Assembly (NCBI GenBank): GCA_033980235.1
Contig: CM067065.1
Span: 5,783,328 to 5,847,327, forward strand
Length of the DNA stretch: 64,000 nt
From: Diadema setosum
Lineage: Eukaryota > Echinodermata > Echinoidea > Diadematoida > Diadematidae
Direction: 5' to 3'
The notes under the pieces were generated by a model, which had not been told where the DNA came from, did no database searches, and was given only the letters and a program-made list of their open reading frames with translations. Within the stretch, counting starts at the first letter, position 1. The number at the start of each line of letters is the position of its first letter. This document shows positions 1 to 10,670 of this stretch, piece by piece. Made by a program: the position numbers and the translations under genes.

Positions 1-119
1 AAAATTACACATATATTGATAATAAATAAATATAAATATATTGGACTCAAAAGCATTGCTCATCAGTACCCTCGATATCATGGACTCATCATCCGTAGGC
101 CTATATAATGTACTTATAA

Positions 120-463
120 CTCACTTTGTGAAATATTTAACAACACACAATGAGAAATTCAAAGTTGAATTTGCTAAAAATTGGTTCTGAAATGGCTGAG
201 AAATCCTCAAAAAAAAAAAATAAAACAAAGTGCCCAATCCCAATGAAAGGTGGGTCCAACTGTTTATTAGGATAACTTTGTTTTGGATATCTCGGCTTTT
301 TCAAAAAGCAATTTTCATCAAATAGATTTGGAATTCCTCTTATTTATGCTCTTTCAAATTTTCTAAAAGGTTTCTCATTATCTCCAAAAAAAATATAATA
401 ATTACTGGTATGAAAACCTGAAGTCCCATCCCAACCGAAACTGCGCCATCCCTTTCTCTTTTA
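120..463. repeat. Palindromic MITE family A, copy 1 (degenerate)
   Basis: Contains the family core TTGGTTCTGAAATGGCTGAG on the left and its inverted partner (CTCGGCTTTTTCAAAAAGC, then TTTTCATCAAATAGA) on the right, around a GTGGGTCCAAC centre. The end CCATCCCTTT is recognisable. It abuts copy 2. Confidence 0.65.
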
Positions 464-466
464 AAT

Positions 467-846
467 GGAACGTATAGCTGTGGTTGAGACCTACCTTCAG
501 GTTTCTAACATTTTTGGGTGAGATAATGTGAAACCTCTTATAGAATATGAAAGAGAATGTAAATCCTAAAGCTATGCAACGTTTATTTGATGAAAATTGG
601 TATTGAAATGGCTGAGATATCCAAAACAGAGCAATTCCAATAAAATGTGGGACCTACCTTTTATTAGGATCGCTTTGTTTCACCTTGTTTTTGGATGTCT
701 CAGCCATTCCCAAAACCAACTTCCATCTGATAAACTTTGATTTCATCTTATAATGAAATGCTCTGTATTATTTCATTAATGGTTTTTTGGTATCTCGCAA
801 AAAGTTATAAGCTCAATCCTTATCTCCACCAATACGATACCATCCC
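467..846. repeat. Palindromic MITE family A, copy 2
   Basis: Full-length foldback. The left arm has GGTTTCTAACATTTTTGGG, GTTTATTTGATGAAAATTGG and GAAATGGCTGAGATATCC; the right arm has the inverse (GGATGTCTCAGCCATT, TATCTCGCAAAAAG). The centre is GTGGGACC. Same family as copies at 21, 30-32, 41, 44, 49 and 62 kb. Confidence 0.8.
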
Positions 847-866
847 TAAATGGGGAGTAAAGGGGT

Positions 867-1012
867 CTAGGGCAATTATCCCCTAGGCAATTATCCCGGA
901 CCCTTCCCCTGGCCCTAATCCTAACCCTAACCCTAACCCTAATCTTTACTCTAACCTTACCACTGACAAGTATTTAGCCCGGGGTAATTGCCTTCTGGGG
1001 GTAATTGCCCTG
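867..1012. repeat. Small inverted-repeat element enclosing (CCCTAA)n
   Basis: The ends are TCTAGGGCAATTATCCCC and the inverse of TCAGGGCAATTACCCCC. Each is followed inward by a second GGCAATTAYCCC block. The interior is GGCCCTAATCCTAACCCTAA with several more telomere-type units (about 912-947). This is an element, not a chromosome end. Confidence 0.75.
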
Positions 1013-1094
1013 ATACGGAGTAAAGATATCGCGCTCTTTATCAAAATGGGTGCACCCCAGTAACGGGGAGATGCGTTGGAGGGACAAATACTCG

Positions 1095-1410
1095 CGCTCC
1101 AGTTTGGAGCAGACATTCACGTTCTTCATGCCATTGTAGTATCTAAAGAAAGCACTTTATTTCTTTTCATCGGTCAACCATAATATACTACGCATTCGTT
1201 ATTTGGCAGTTTGGTACGCATTCCTTTTTCAAACTGCTTTGTTATTGTACCACAGGGTTTTGATAACGGCATTTATGGATATCATATCACGCAAAGGGGA
1301 AGAGTATCCAACTATCATCACAATCATTAGGCCCTATGCTTATAACATTGTTCCTTGGTGTTATTTAGGCTTTGCTCAGTGAGAAGATGGCACAGGTTAA
1401 ACTCTGATGA
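1095..1410. repeat. Dispersed repeat, copy 1 (partner at 10.3-10.6 kb)
   Basis: Shares with 10345-10632, in the same order: CTTCATGCCAT, GGTCAACCATAATA-like DNA, TTTTGATAACGGCAT, CATATCACGCAAAGGGGAAG, AGTATCCAACTATCATC, TTCCTTGGTGTTATTT and GCTTTGCTCAGTGAGAAGAT. Diverged, nature unknown. Confidence 0.7.
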
Positions 1411-1909
1411 AGCCTAAGGTCTTATTTGTATAGGGCCAACATTCTATTTGGCTTTCATCTTGTGAAGACACAGGCTGGAGTCTTCGCACATCAGCAGCCT
1501 TTAATTTAGATTTGGATGTCATTCACCCGTTCTCTTTACCTGTCATTCTGGGTCAATTCTGCAGATACGCCTTTCCTCCAAAACAATCACTCGTACGTGG
1601 CTAATTTACTAACCTAGCAGAAGGTAATCGTACGTGACTCATTTATTAAATTGGTAGAAACAAAGTATAAGTAATACCCAGAAAGCTGCGAGTAGGGGAG
1701 AGCGGGGTGAGTTGGGACGCGGGTCAAGTGGGACACGTTCTCCGAATCAAAAACTGTTCAACCAATCAGCGATTTGCTTATAATATCTACAATAAGCCCC
1801 TAGCAACCATACATCGCACTAAGAAGGCCATTCAGTTCGGCAAATTTTAAGTACATTAATGTACTAGTCAATGTACCCGTGGAGTGCTGAATCATCCGAA
1901 GTGGGCCAT

Positions 1910-2535
1910 GGGGGGGGGGGGGGGGGGCTATAATGAAGTACATGTATCATGCTTGTTTGGCCTCAGCTAGTGCCCACAAATCCTCTATGGGGATTCCCCC
2001 AGAAATGGTCAGGGTCACTGGGTCAACGGAGGTCAAATAACTGTTTTGCGCTACTCCTTGGTCCGATCTTGGCCAAACTTGCTGGAAGCATAATTGTAAG
2101 TAGGCCTACACCTGCGAAATCCTCATTGAGGATATTTCTGGGGGTATCCCCATATAAGTAGGCCTACACCTGGGGAATCGCCATTGAGGATATATCTGGG
2201 GGAAAATATTATGTCATACCGAGGTGCCACCGCATGTACCAATGAAGCCAAGGTAGGAAAAGTAAGAAATCAATATAGCGCCCTCTATCGGGTGTCTGAT
2301 TATTGCAGCTGACAAAGATTAGAAGTTATTTGACCTATGACACCAGTGACCTTGACCTCTCCAAAAAATGAACCCCTCAAAGGGCAATTTCGCGGTCAAC
2401 CTGTATCCACCCACTAAGTTTGATGGAGATCGGATCAAGGACCTGGGAGGAGTAGAGGAACAAACAGACAAGCAGACAGACAGACGAACAGACAGACAAA
2501 CGTTGCTCGAATTATAGTATGATGATGTATAAATT
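1910..2535. repeat. G-run, 59-bp duplication and GACA microsatellite segment
   Basis: A G homopolymer of 17 is at 1911-1927. TAGGCCTACACCTG(C/G)G(A/G)AATC, then CATTGAGGATAT and TCTGGGGG, occurs twice in tandem (about 2098 and 2157). A degenerate (GACA)n stretch lies at 2466-2502 before AATTATAGTATGATGATG. It looks like an old transposon tail with a tetranucleotide tract, family not assigned. Confidence 0.45.
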
Positions 2536-2641
2536 GCTATTGAAAATTTTCCCCAAAATATAATATTTTTTTGAAGTTAGGTTAATTAACCTGTTGTCTT
2601 TGTATTCATGATTTCAAGGGCACACTTTAAGCTGGTGGTGA

Positions 2642-5600
2642 GCCTTATAGTAGAGCAGATAAGCCCTCAAAATCACGTGAATTGTGCAAAATTTGACTAA
2701 AGCATGAAACTTTCACCAGTGTTAGTACATACCATAAGATTAATTTTAAGATCGGGAGGTAAGTCTGATTTGACCTCTGATGACCTCCAGAGGTCAATGT
2801 ACTTTAGATATCAGAAAATCGATGTTTTTAGACATTTGCAAATGATATGTGGTTATGTTGCACTAAACATGCATTCATACCACAGAGAAATCATTTCCAG
2901 ATTCAACAGAGCACTGACAGGTTTTTACCTTTGACCTCTGATGACCTCCAGAGGTCAATGAACTTTAAATATCAAAATATCGATGTTTTTAGACATTTGT
3001 GAATGATATACTGATATATGTGGTTATGATTCACTAAACATGCATCTATACTTCAGGGAAACCATTTTCTGATTCCACAGAGCATTGACAGGTTTTAACC
3101 TTTGACCTCTGCTGACCTTTGGAGGTCAATGACCTCAAAATATTATATTGATCTCTGATGTCATTGGTTAATGGTAACCATTGTTAAGATGTACAAAACA
3201 AGCATATCTGTCTTACAATGAAATTGTCTTCATATTCTAAAGAGCAGACAGGTTTCTACCTTTGACCTCTGATGACCCTTGAGAGGTCAATGACCTCAGA
3301 ATATCAGAATATTGAAGTATGACATCATTGGTGAAAGGTCAAACATGGTAAGGATGTACAAAACAAGCATATCTGTGTACAATGACATCGTCTTCATATT
3401 CCAAGGCACACAGACGAGTTTCTGCCTTTGACCTCTGATGATCTCGAGAGGTCAATGACCTCAAAGTATCAGAATAGTTTGGCATCGTCAATGACTAAGA
3501 TCTGCCATGGAACTGATTGGTATTGGCTCTGCATCATTGACAGCAGATCTCGTTTCCTATTCTCCTTCTTCTTCTTCTTCTTCTTCTTCTTCTTCATTAT
3601 ACATGTACTGTGTAATCTTGTAATATTCTGCCATGGAGCCTTTTCTTAATTGGTTAAAGAAGGTATCCAAAGAGCTATATGAAGCAAAAAACAACAAACA
3701 AATGCAAAAACAAAAAGAGAGACATATGTATCTTTAATAACAGAGCTGAATATTGAGTATCTCTCTCCTGAAGTGTTTCAAAGAGATACAAGAGACAGTG
3801 GCCGAGAGTAGCCGCCACCTTTTTTGGGAGTAGGCCTACTTTGTGTTCTTGCAAATGATGCCTGACATTTTTGGTCATTTGCCCTTTTTGAAGAATGCAG
3901 CAATAAAGCCACAACTTCCTGCGGAGTGGATATTGTGGGGTTCTTGATGCAGAACATCATCGCTGAATTTGCCTGAACTGTACTTTCTTACAGGGATTGC
4001 CATTGTAGTTTTGTTTTGTTTTGCTTTGTTTTGTTTTTCAAGTGTGGCTGTAACACTGCTTGTTTTGCATATGATGGTCATTGCAGCTAAAGTGTGCATA
4101 TCTTCTCTGGATCATTCCAAACTTCATGATGTTTCACCTGGGTGAATGGATCCCAGATGATGCATGCATATTCCAGGACAGTCCTGAGCGGCATGGAGTA
4201 GCAAAACACCTGAACTTTATGATACTCGTATCTTCGTCTTGAGAGAGTCTTTGGTTGAAGTATAACCTTTTTAAGCTGCTGTGGCGATTTGATTCCAGCT
4301 GAGCCTCCTATTGGAACGCCAAAATATTTTGCACAATCCGCTTTCTCCATGGTTTGCCATGAATGCTTATCTATTCCCTGGGTAGGTCTCGGATGGCAAT
4401 AGCTAGTTGCAATACACAGGATTGCTTCATGTGGAATGCATGTTGGGCCTCACAGTATGTCGAAGTTTTCAAGATAGTCCATGATGTCGCAGCTGTGGAC
4501 TGTATACTCAAGGACCATGAGTCATTCATCGCAGTCATACTGTAACAACCCACCAGCTTTATACTGGCCAATACAGGCCCACCAGCTGGAAACTATGCAA
4601 ATATTGCCCATGAGCTTGACACTTAGGCAAACCAGTCCCATAATGAGTCCGACAATTGGGGGAAAAGATCTATGAGACTTACACTGAATAGATTAAACAT
4701 TCTGTATATCAGTCTCGTGGGCCTTGTTTTCCTCGAGTGTCGAGATAATGGCCATATTTGCTAGTCTACATAACTAACCCAAACATAACAGTTGTATTTG
4801 AGGTCACTGCCATCACTCAAGAAACTTACTGAAGTAATTGACCTCTCACATTTCAGAGACCTGTTACTATAAACCAATGCTCTGTGGAATATGCATACAT
4901 ACTTTGATCAAAACATCAATGCGTGATTTGTACATGATTAAGCATTTACGATTACACCAATGAAGCCAAACATCAATACAGGTAAGCCTACACATGTGAC
5001 CTCAGTGACCTCTCATTGTCCTGAGAGGTCAAAGTTGGATATAATGCACAGGCTAATGACCAATGTTCCATGGAATGACAAGATTCTTCTATTATAGCAT
5101 AAATGATTGTACATCGGGTATTACAAAGTTGACCATTGACTATACATAGAATATCAATATTCTGATATTTTGAGGTCATTGACCTGTCACCTTCCTCAGA
5201 GGTCAAAGGTAGAGATACGTGAGTAATTTCTCTTGCTCTGTGGAATAGGAAAACAATTCAATTGTAATACAAATGAATATAACATCTAAATCATTTTTGT
5301 CATCAACCAATTGCACCAAATATCAATGTTCTGACATTTTGAGGTCATTGGCCTCATCATAGGTCATCTGAGGTCATCAGAGGTCAAAGGTAGAAATCTG
5401 ACTCGAAAGGCTCAGTGGAACATTGAGGCAATTCCTCTTACAAAAATTAATTTTTAGTACATAATTATCGTGTTTCAGTTATGAGTGACGCATTAAATAT
5501 CAATTTTCTGACATTTTGAGGTCATTGACCTCCGAAGGTCATCAGAGGTCAAAGATAGAAACCTGTCATGGCTCTGTGGAATATAAAGACAATTTCACAG

Positions 5601-5996
5601 TGACAAAAATTAAGTTTTAGTACATTATTACTGTGTTTTATCATTAACCAATGATGCAAAATATCAATTTTCTGACATTTTGAGGTCATTGACCTCTGGA
5701 GGTCATCAGAGGTCAAAGGTAGAAACCTGTCAGGGCTCTGTGGAACATAAAGACAATTTCACTGTGACAAATATTAAGTTTTAGTACATCATTACTGTGT
5801 TTATCATTAACCAATGATGCAAAATATCAATTTTCTTAGATTTTGAGGTCATTGACCTCTAGAGGTCATCAGAGGTCAATTCAGACTTACCTCCCGATCT
5901 TAAAATTAATCTTATAGCATGTACTAGCAATGGTGAAAGTTTCATGCTTTAGTCAAATTTTGCACAATTCTTCGGCTTATCTGCTCTATTATAAAA
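2642..5996. mobile_element. 3.35-kb foldback element with inverted tandem-repeat arms
   Basis: The outer ends are inverse copies: GAGCAGATAAGCC at 2651-2663, then GTGCAAAATTTGACTAAAGC at 2684, against the inverse at about 5940-5990, continuing inward through GATCGGGAGGTAAGTCTGA. Each arm (about 2760-3500 and 4980-5890) is an array of ~160-170-bp units built on TTTGACCTCTGATGACCTCC, AGAGGTCAATGACCTC and AATATC. The arrays face each other. The middle (3540-4980) has a (CTT)n run and a decayed LINE fragment. No transposase was found. Confidence 0.75.
4087..4600 (-). pseudogene. Decayed non-LTR retrotransposon reverse transcriptase fragment
   Basis: The minus strand gives, across frames, KYFGVPIGGSAG, a LSRRRYEYHKVQ-like stretch and RTVLEYACIIWDPFTQ. 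These resemble the region after the RT catalytic motif in LINEs (KYLGV, then a VRP-LEYA-WDP block). Frameshifts and stops are frequent, and EN and YADD regions are absent. It lies in the middle of the foldback element, so it was probably inserted into it or captured by it. Confidence 0.65.
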
Positions 5997-6647
5997 TGGG
6001 TTCAAGAATGTAGCCAATAGGAAGCTCTGAAATGAGACACACCTCCTTCCTTTACTTCAGTACTATTGCACTGCCTGTAATCCTATGGTAGATTGCCGAT
6101 CGTCTGTGCGCGCGGCGGCTCCTTTGATGAATTGCATGCATACGCGTACGCGCTGTCAATCCTGTAAACAACTTCTAGTTCGGGCTGCCGGCCGGCCGGC
6201 CTGTCTTCCCTTGTGCATAACATATGTGGCGTACGTACGTATACTGTACTATACTATACATATACGTACACTTTGTACAGTACAGTAGACCAAGCGTTAT
6301 GGGACCGGACGCGTACATGGAGTCACTTTGAAGAGCAAATCCAACGATTTAGCAGGTTAATTCTCACGCCGTTTTCAGAGTATGTTGTCTAGTAGGCCTA
6401 TATGAGGAGTCTATATCAAGTCTTTAGGGTAAAGGGTGCATATTCTATGTAAAATAAGTAAGTTTTCATGCGGGTGTCCGGAAACCCAACCCCCCATTAT
6501 ACTTATACTGTATGTGCGGGACTTCCGCGAGTGCGACGTGCGTAAAAGTTTGGGACGCGAACATCTTCGGACGTCTTGACCCACAAAGGTACGTGAAAAA
6601 CGCTGAAAAATGATGTTAGTTTTCGAATTTTCGACCCATTTTATAAA

Positions 6648-6820
6648 ACAAATGATGCACAGGATTATTTCGTGGCGTTAGTGTAGGCGTAGCTCACTCT
6701 CGGGTATTTACAATGTAGTGCAACATGCACTCGGCTTCGCCTCGTGCATGTTTCACAATTGTAAATACCCTCGAGTGCACTACGCCTACACTAATGCACT
6801 CTATCCTGTGCATCATTTGT
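6648..6820. repeat. 173-bp palindromic MITE with 18-bp perfect terminal repeats
   Basis: The ends ACAAATGATGCACAGGAT and ATCCTGTGCATCATTTGT are exact inverses. Pairing continues through AGTGTAGGCGTAG and GGGTATTTACAAT to a centre near CTCGGCTTCGCCTCG. No coding capacity. Confidence 0.88.
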
Positions 6821-7661
6821 ATACTATTATTGATATGCAACTAATGTAACTTGTTTTTGACAAATGCCTGCATGGTTACTGAGTAGATCATGTGAGGGAC
6901 AGTTGGGACAACGTGTCCCATTTGTCCCTCTTAATACCATTACATGTATTTGGAATTCATACAAAACAAACAGACATATTAAGATGAAAGTTGAATCAAA
7001 CAATGTTTATTACCCAAATTCAGTGTTGATGTACTCTGAAAAGAAAATTCAAAGACCAATAAAGATAATGGAGATACAGCAGGCCTAAGTTTATATTTAT
7101 TAACTATACTGGGCATAATTTGTTCAGGAAACAAAAACAGTTCAGATTTTCAAACATGTTGTTCAAACTTGTTTTGTTGAAATAAAGATCATTAAAGCAT
7201 GTTTGACTGTTTTCATTACCAATGTTTCATTACGCTTCCCAACTTTGACATTTCTATGGGTGGATGTCCCACTTTACCCCTACCATCCCATTTCTCCCTT
7301 GCCGTTGTCCCACTTTACCCACGGGTGGGTCAACTTCTCCCCCCAAATAAAGTTTTTTTTTTTTCTTTTCATTAACTGCAGAAAATTGAGAACAGTGCCA
7401 CCCCCAGCTGATGGCTCTTTATGTAACCTACCATATGAACCTTCATGCAAGCCCGAAAGGAAACGTAATCATCTCTTCTATAAAAAGATATAAGAAGAAA
7501 ATCGGCGAACTTGAAATAATGTTCCACTTCTCCCCGCTCTTAAATACATAAAGTCACTAATTCACAGGAGATTTAAAAAAACAGTTTAAAACAAGAAAAA
7601 TAATATTAAATAACACGATTTGAAGTGTGAAGAGCATTGTTCAAGTTTGTAAAACCTTCTC

Positions 7662-7847
7662 TCTAAATTCCGTGGATTGAAAGTTATTCTAATAGATTGT
7701 GGTCAGGGGCCAATCCCAAATTGGATTGAAGGTTTCAATCGAATAAGATTGAATTCTAACTCTGTTAGATTGAAAACTTCAATCCAACGCTTGGATTAGT
7801 CCCTGACTACAATCCATTTTAATCTATTTTAATCTAAGGAATTTAGA
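7662..7847. repeat. 186-bp palindromic element
   Basis: TCTAAATTCCGTGGATTGAA ... GATTGTGGTCAGGGGCCAAT on the left pairs with ATTAGTCCCTGACTACAATC ... TAAGGAATTTAGAG on the right. The centre is rich in short ATTGAA/TTCAAT repeats. Confidence 0.75.
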
Positions 7848-8065
7848 GTGTTTATCAGACCTACTTCACTCGACCTTAAGGCTTATAGCGTAGTTAAATT
7901 CACGCGACCATTTTACGAAAACGCGGCGAAGGGATCATTTTTTATAGGTCCTAAAGAACGTAAAATGGAAAACGCCCTCTTTAGGTAGCTTTATCATGTC
8001 TGTACTTACATTCTGCATTTGTAGGCAAGCCGCAGGCTGTGTTGTGAGTACAATTGTGTCAGAAG

Positions 8066-8072
8066 TATAAAA
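8066..8072 (+). promoter_or_regulatory. TATA box (TATAAAA) of a possible upstream promoter
   Basis: A canonical TATAAAAG with purine-rich flanks. A start site about 28-32 bp downstream would fall near 8096-8104. The first of two duplicated blocks, ending in a splice donor, follows. It could be a distal promoter for the fucosyltransferase gene about 10 kb downstream, which needs an upstream 5' UTR exon. This link is conjecture. Confidence 0.35.
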
Positions 8073-8155
8073 GGCACCAAGCGCATCTCTTACGACCATA
8101 TGCGACTACCGTCTCTTTGGGACCAAACAATCAGTAGTATCAGCATTTATGCTCT

Positions 8156-8343
8156 GTAGGGATGGGCAGTGCAGCACAAACTTAGCTTACATTGCGGACT
8201 ATTGCACCGGAGCCTAAATTCGATCATCGATGCTATTTGAAAATAATTTCCTGGAAGGGAATATTCACTCTAAATTTTGGAGTTATCGGTTTACTCATGA
8301 ATACAGGTAGGTCGCTTTTTATACATTTCTTGCAATTTAGCTT
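8156..8343 (+). repeat. Tandem duplication, copy 1, with ATG and splice donor
   Basis: Shares about 185 bp with copy 2 (8398-8589): the block around ACATTGCGGAC, the stretch CTATTTGAAAATA, AGGGAATATTCACTCTAA, and ATGAATACAG/GTAGGTCGCTT. The last gives an ATG (8297) and a near-ideal donor (8307). It may be a 5' exon. If spliced to the acceptor at 18071, the ATG would be out of frame with the fucosyltransferase. Confidence 0.7.
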
Positions 8344-8397
8344 TCGTTCTATTTTATTCTATTTGACTTGACAGTCAGTAATACAGCATATACTGTG

Positions 8398-8589
8398 TAG
8401 ATGGGCTGTAGCGCCCGAAGTTCATTATCAATACATTGCGGACCACTGTATACCGAAGCCTAAATTCGGTCACCGATGCTATTTGAAAATAGTTTCCTTG
8501 AAGGGAATATTCACTCTAACGTTTGGAGTTATCAGTTTACCCATGAATACAGGTAGGTCGCTTCAAACGCATTTCTTGCAATCTTGCTC
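8398..8589 (+). repeat. Tandem duplication, copy 2, with ATG and splice donor
   Basis: Second copy, offset about 246 bp from the first. ATG at 8543 and donor at 8553 are both preserved, while the less critical upstream part (TGGGCTGTAGCGCCCGAAG) has diverged. Confidence 0.7.
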
Positions 8590-8799
8590 TTGTTTTGTAA
8601 TTTTGCGTTAATGTAATTACACAAAGTAAAGTGCGAAATAGGGCATACTCTGCAAATGATTACGCAGAGGCGCTAATATAACACTTATGTTCCTGATGAT
8701 TTTGAAAGCCTGCCCAAAGGACTATTGAAAAGTCAATGACAGCATTTTCCAATGTGTATAACCATAATCCAAGAGGGCGCGGAACTTAATGGCTGCACC

Positions 8800-9307
8800 T
8801 CCTCTAACACACACACACACGAACACACACATACGCTTTTGGCCTCCATGTCAGCCCCGGACAATAAAATAAGTAGTATTTTTTCTTATTTTATCATTAT
8901 TGTCATTGTTATCATGATTATTACTACCGTTGTATTTCTGTTCCTGTCATTATTTTGTTGTGTGCTTTCAGCATAGTTATATAGGGCCTATAGGCTTACA
9001 TTTAAGAATGAAGACAAAAAAAAAACACTAGTAAAATAAAACTAGCGTAGATTATTAGCGTAAATTCAAAGTAATTCAACTTGTTTACTCACCATAAGTC
9101 GAAAGCATCCCCCCCCCTTTTACTTCTTCTTCTTAATTCGCATGAGGCGGTATTTTCTTTCATTAATAATTATAGGCCCTTGCGGGTAAATCTGGCATTA
9201 AAGTTTTCTTTATAGCGTCTCTAATATTTCAAACATGCCCACAGTTTCTCATACAACTTTTGTTTTTGTTTTTTCTCTCTTTTTTTTTTCTCTCTCTTTC
9301 TCTCAAG

Positions 9308-9338
<31 letters not shown>

Positions 9339-9470
9339 ACACACACACTCGCACACATGTCATGCCAACATTTGATTTGAGAAAGTGGCAGAATCCCACC
9401 GGGAGATGTGACCAAGGTGTGTGTGTGTGTGTGTGTGTGGCGGGGGGGGGGACTTTCGAAATTTTCAATG
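8800..9470. repeat. Low-complexity block with CA/GT, CT and G runs
   Basis: (CA)n at 8808-8830 and 9307-9352, T/CT-rich tract 9260-9305, (GT)n 9417-9439 and a G run at 9443-9451. Long apparent reading frames here (TH or CV repeats) come from these dinucleotides. Confidence 0.85.
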
Positions 9471-9513
9471 CAGAGAATAAACGATAAAATATGAAATTCG
9501 AGAAGAACATTGT

Positions 9514-9746
9514 TTGGGCGCTGTGGCATAGTGGATAAGACTCCCGACTCCCGAGTTCGAATCTCGGCCAGTGCTTACATACTTGGACAGTGATGTTTTC
9601 ACCCACGATGTCCCTCTCGACCCATGTGTACAAATGGGTACCTGGCAACGCTAGTCGGTATGATGAAGGCAGGGCCCTCTGGTAGAGCAGTAGCAACACT
9701 GAAGAGGCTACCCTGGGTAAATAAGACATTATTATTATCATTATTA
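9514..9746 (+). mobile_element. tRNA-derived SINE
   Basis: The head reads GGCGCTGTGGCATAGTGGAT, containing an A box (TGGCATAGTGG), followed about 30 bp later by a B box (GAGTTCGAATCTC). These are the two halves of the RNA polymerase III promoter of a tRNA gene. A tRNA-unrelated body of about 150 bp follows, ending in an ATTATTATTATCATTATTAT tail. The tRNA part lacks a foldable acceptor stem, so this is a SINE and not a tRNA gene. The body is not interrupted. Confidence 0.85.
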
Positions 9747-9749
9747 TAC

Positions 9750-10340
9750 GATTCGTACTGCTTAAAGATTCCTTTTAAAATGAGATGTGACTGCTAGATA
9801 ATTCATTCAGATATCATTCAATTATAACTTAATTGGAGCAATTATGTAGACCTATAATTCGAAGAGGAAGACCAGTATATAAATTTACTTGTCCTCATAA
9901 ACGATGTAATGGTGGGACAACATGTCTTCAATTTCCATACTTGTTTCAAGGGTCAAATCACTCTAACCTTTGAGTCATGTAAATATAACTGTGTTTTTAG
10001 CGATAATCGTTCCCTGGCGTGGAAGGTCATACAATCACTCTGTTTATATGAACCGAATGGCGTCTTACACCACGCATTGCGTTTAAAAATAAATAAATAA
10101 ATAAAATGTTTGTAATCCATTCGCGTGTGAAAGCTTTGTAGGCCCTACGTAGAAATTCCAGCAGTCAAAGCATCCTTACCTGAAATGCAAACAGTGTGCT
10201 CTAATCTTTAACTATCTGTTAAACGTGTTTATTAGTGGGGGAGAAAAAAAGATAAAGAAAAGTCGTGTTCCACTGAAGACAAATGTTATAAAGAAGCGAG
10301 TAGGCCTGTCGCTCAAAATGTGGATGGGAGGTACAAAGAC
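9750..10340. other. Intergenic, nothing identified
   Basis: AT-rich single-copy-looking DNA with an (AAAT)n tail at about 10088-10105. No gene or repeat signature was recognised. Confidence 0.5.
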
Positions 10341-10632
10341 TCGCGCTCTATTAAAGGAGGACAAACACATATTTTATTGTCTTCTTCATGCCATCGTGAT
10401 TAATATCTGAAAATCGCTTAATTCAGTCGTTTTAATCGGTTGACTTTGGAGCCTGGTACACTGTACCTCGTTCAACATACATTGTTATCGTAAGACAAAC
10501 CTTTTGATACGAATCATAACATGCAAAGGGGTAGAGTATCCGACAATCATAGCGATCAGGAGGCCAATAAAAACATCGTTCCTTGGTGCTATTTGAGCTT
10601 TGCTCAGTAAGAAGATGGTACAGGTTTAATCT
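10340..10632. repeat. Dispersed repeat, copy 2 (partner at 1.1-1.4 kb)
   Basis: Diverged copy of 1095-1410 in the same orientation. On the minus strand it reads open for about 60 codons (including CFYWPPDRYD and FACYDSYQKV) from about 10615 to 10437. The partner is broken in that frame, so coding is doubtful. Confidence 0.65.
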
Positions 10633-10670
10633 ACGAACCCCACTTCATTTTCTCTTTTTTATTAGTTTTT

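Larger units (their letters stand above)
1690..7545. repeat. Possible large composite element bounded by GAGCGGGG-type inverted ends
   Basis: The left end has GAGAGCGGGGTGAGTTGGGA (about 1698). The right end has TTCCACTTCTCCCCGCTCTT (about 7521-7540), an imperfect inverse. Internal GGGACA/TGTCCC motifs cluster next to both ends (1720-1735; 6896-6925; 7266-7320). The interior holds the 3.35-kb foldback and smaller elements. Boundaries are inferred; no target duplication was identified. Confidence 0.35.

Noticed and set aside
867..1012. Chromosome end because of CCCTAA repeats
   Set aside because: Only a few units, enclosed by inverted repeats and flanked by ordinary repeats on both sides.
4980..5900. 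CRISPR-like array because of regularly spaced repeats
   Set aside because: Units are ~165 bp with diverged full-length similarity and form one arm of a foldback element in an animal genome.
9514..9590. Functional tRNA gene
   Set aside because: A and B boxes are present but no complete cloverleaf or acceptor stem, and the sequence continues into a SINE body with an ATT tail.
9221..9741. 170-codon minus-strand frame
   Set aside because: Runs through CA/GT repeats and the antisense of a tRNA-derived SINE.
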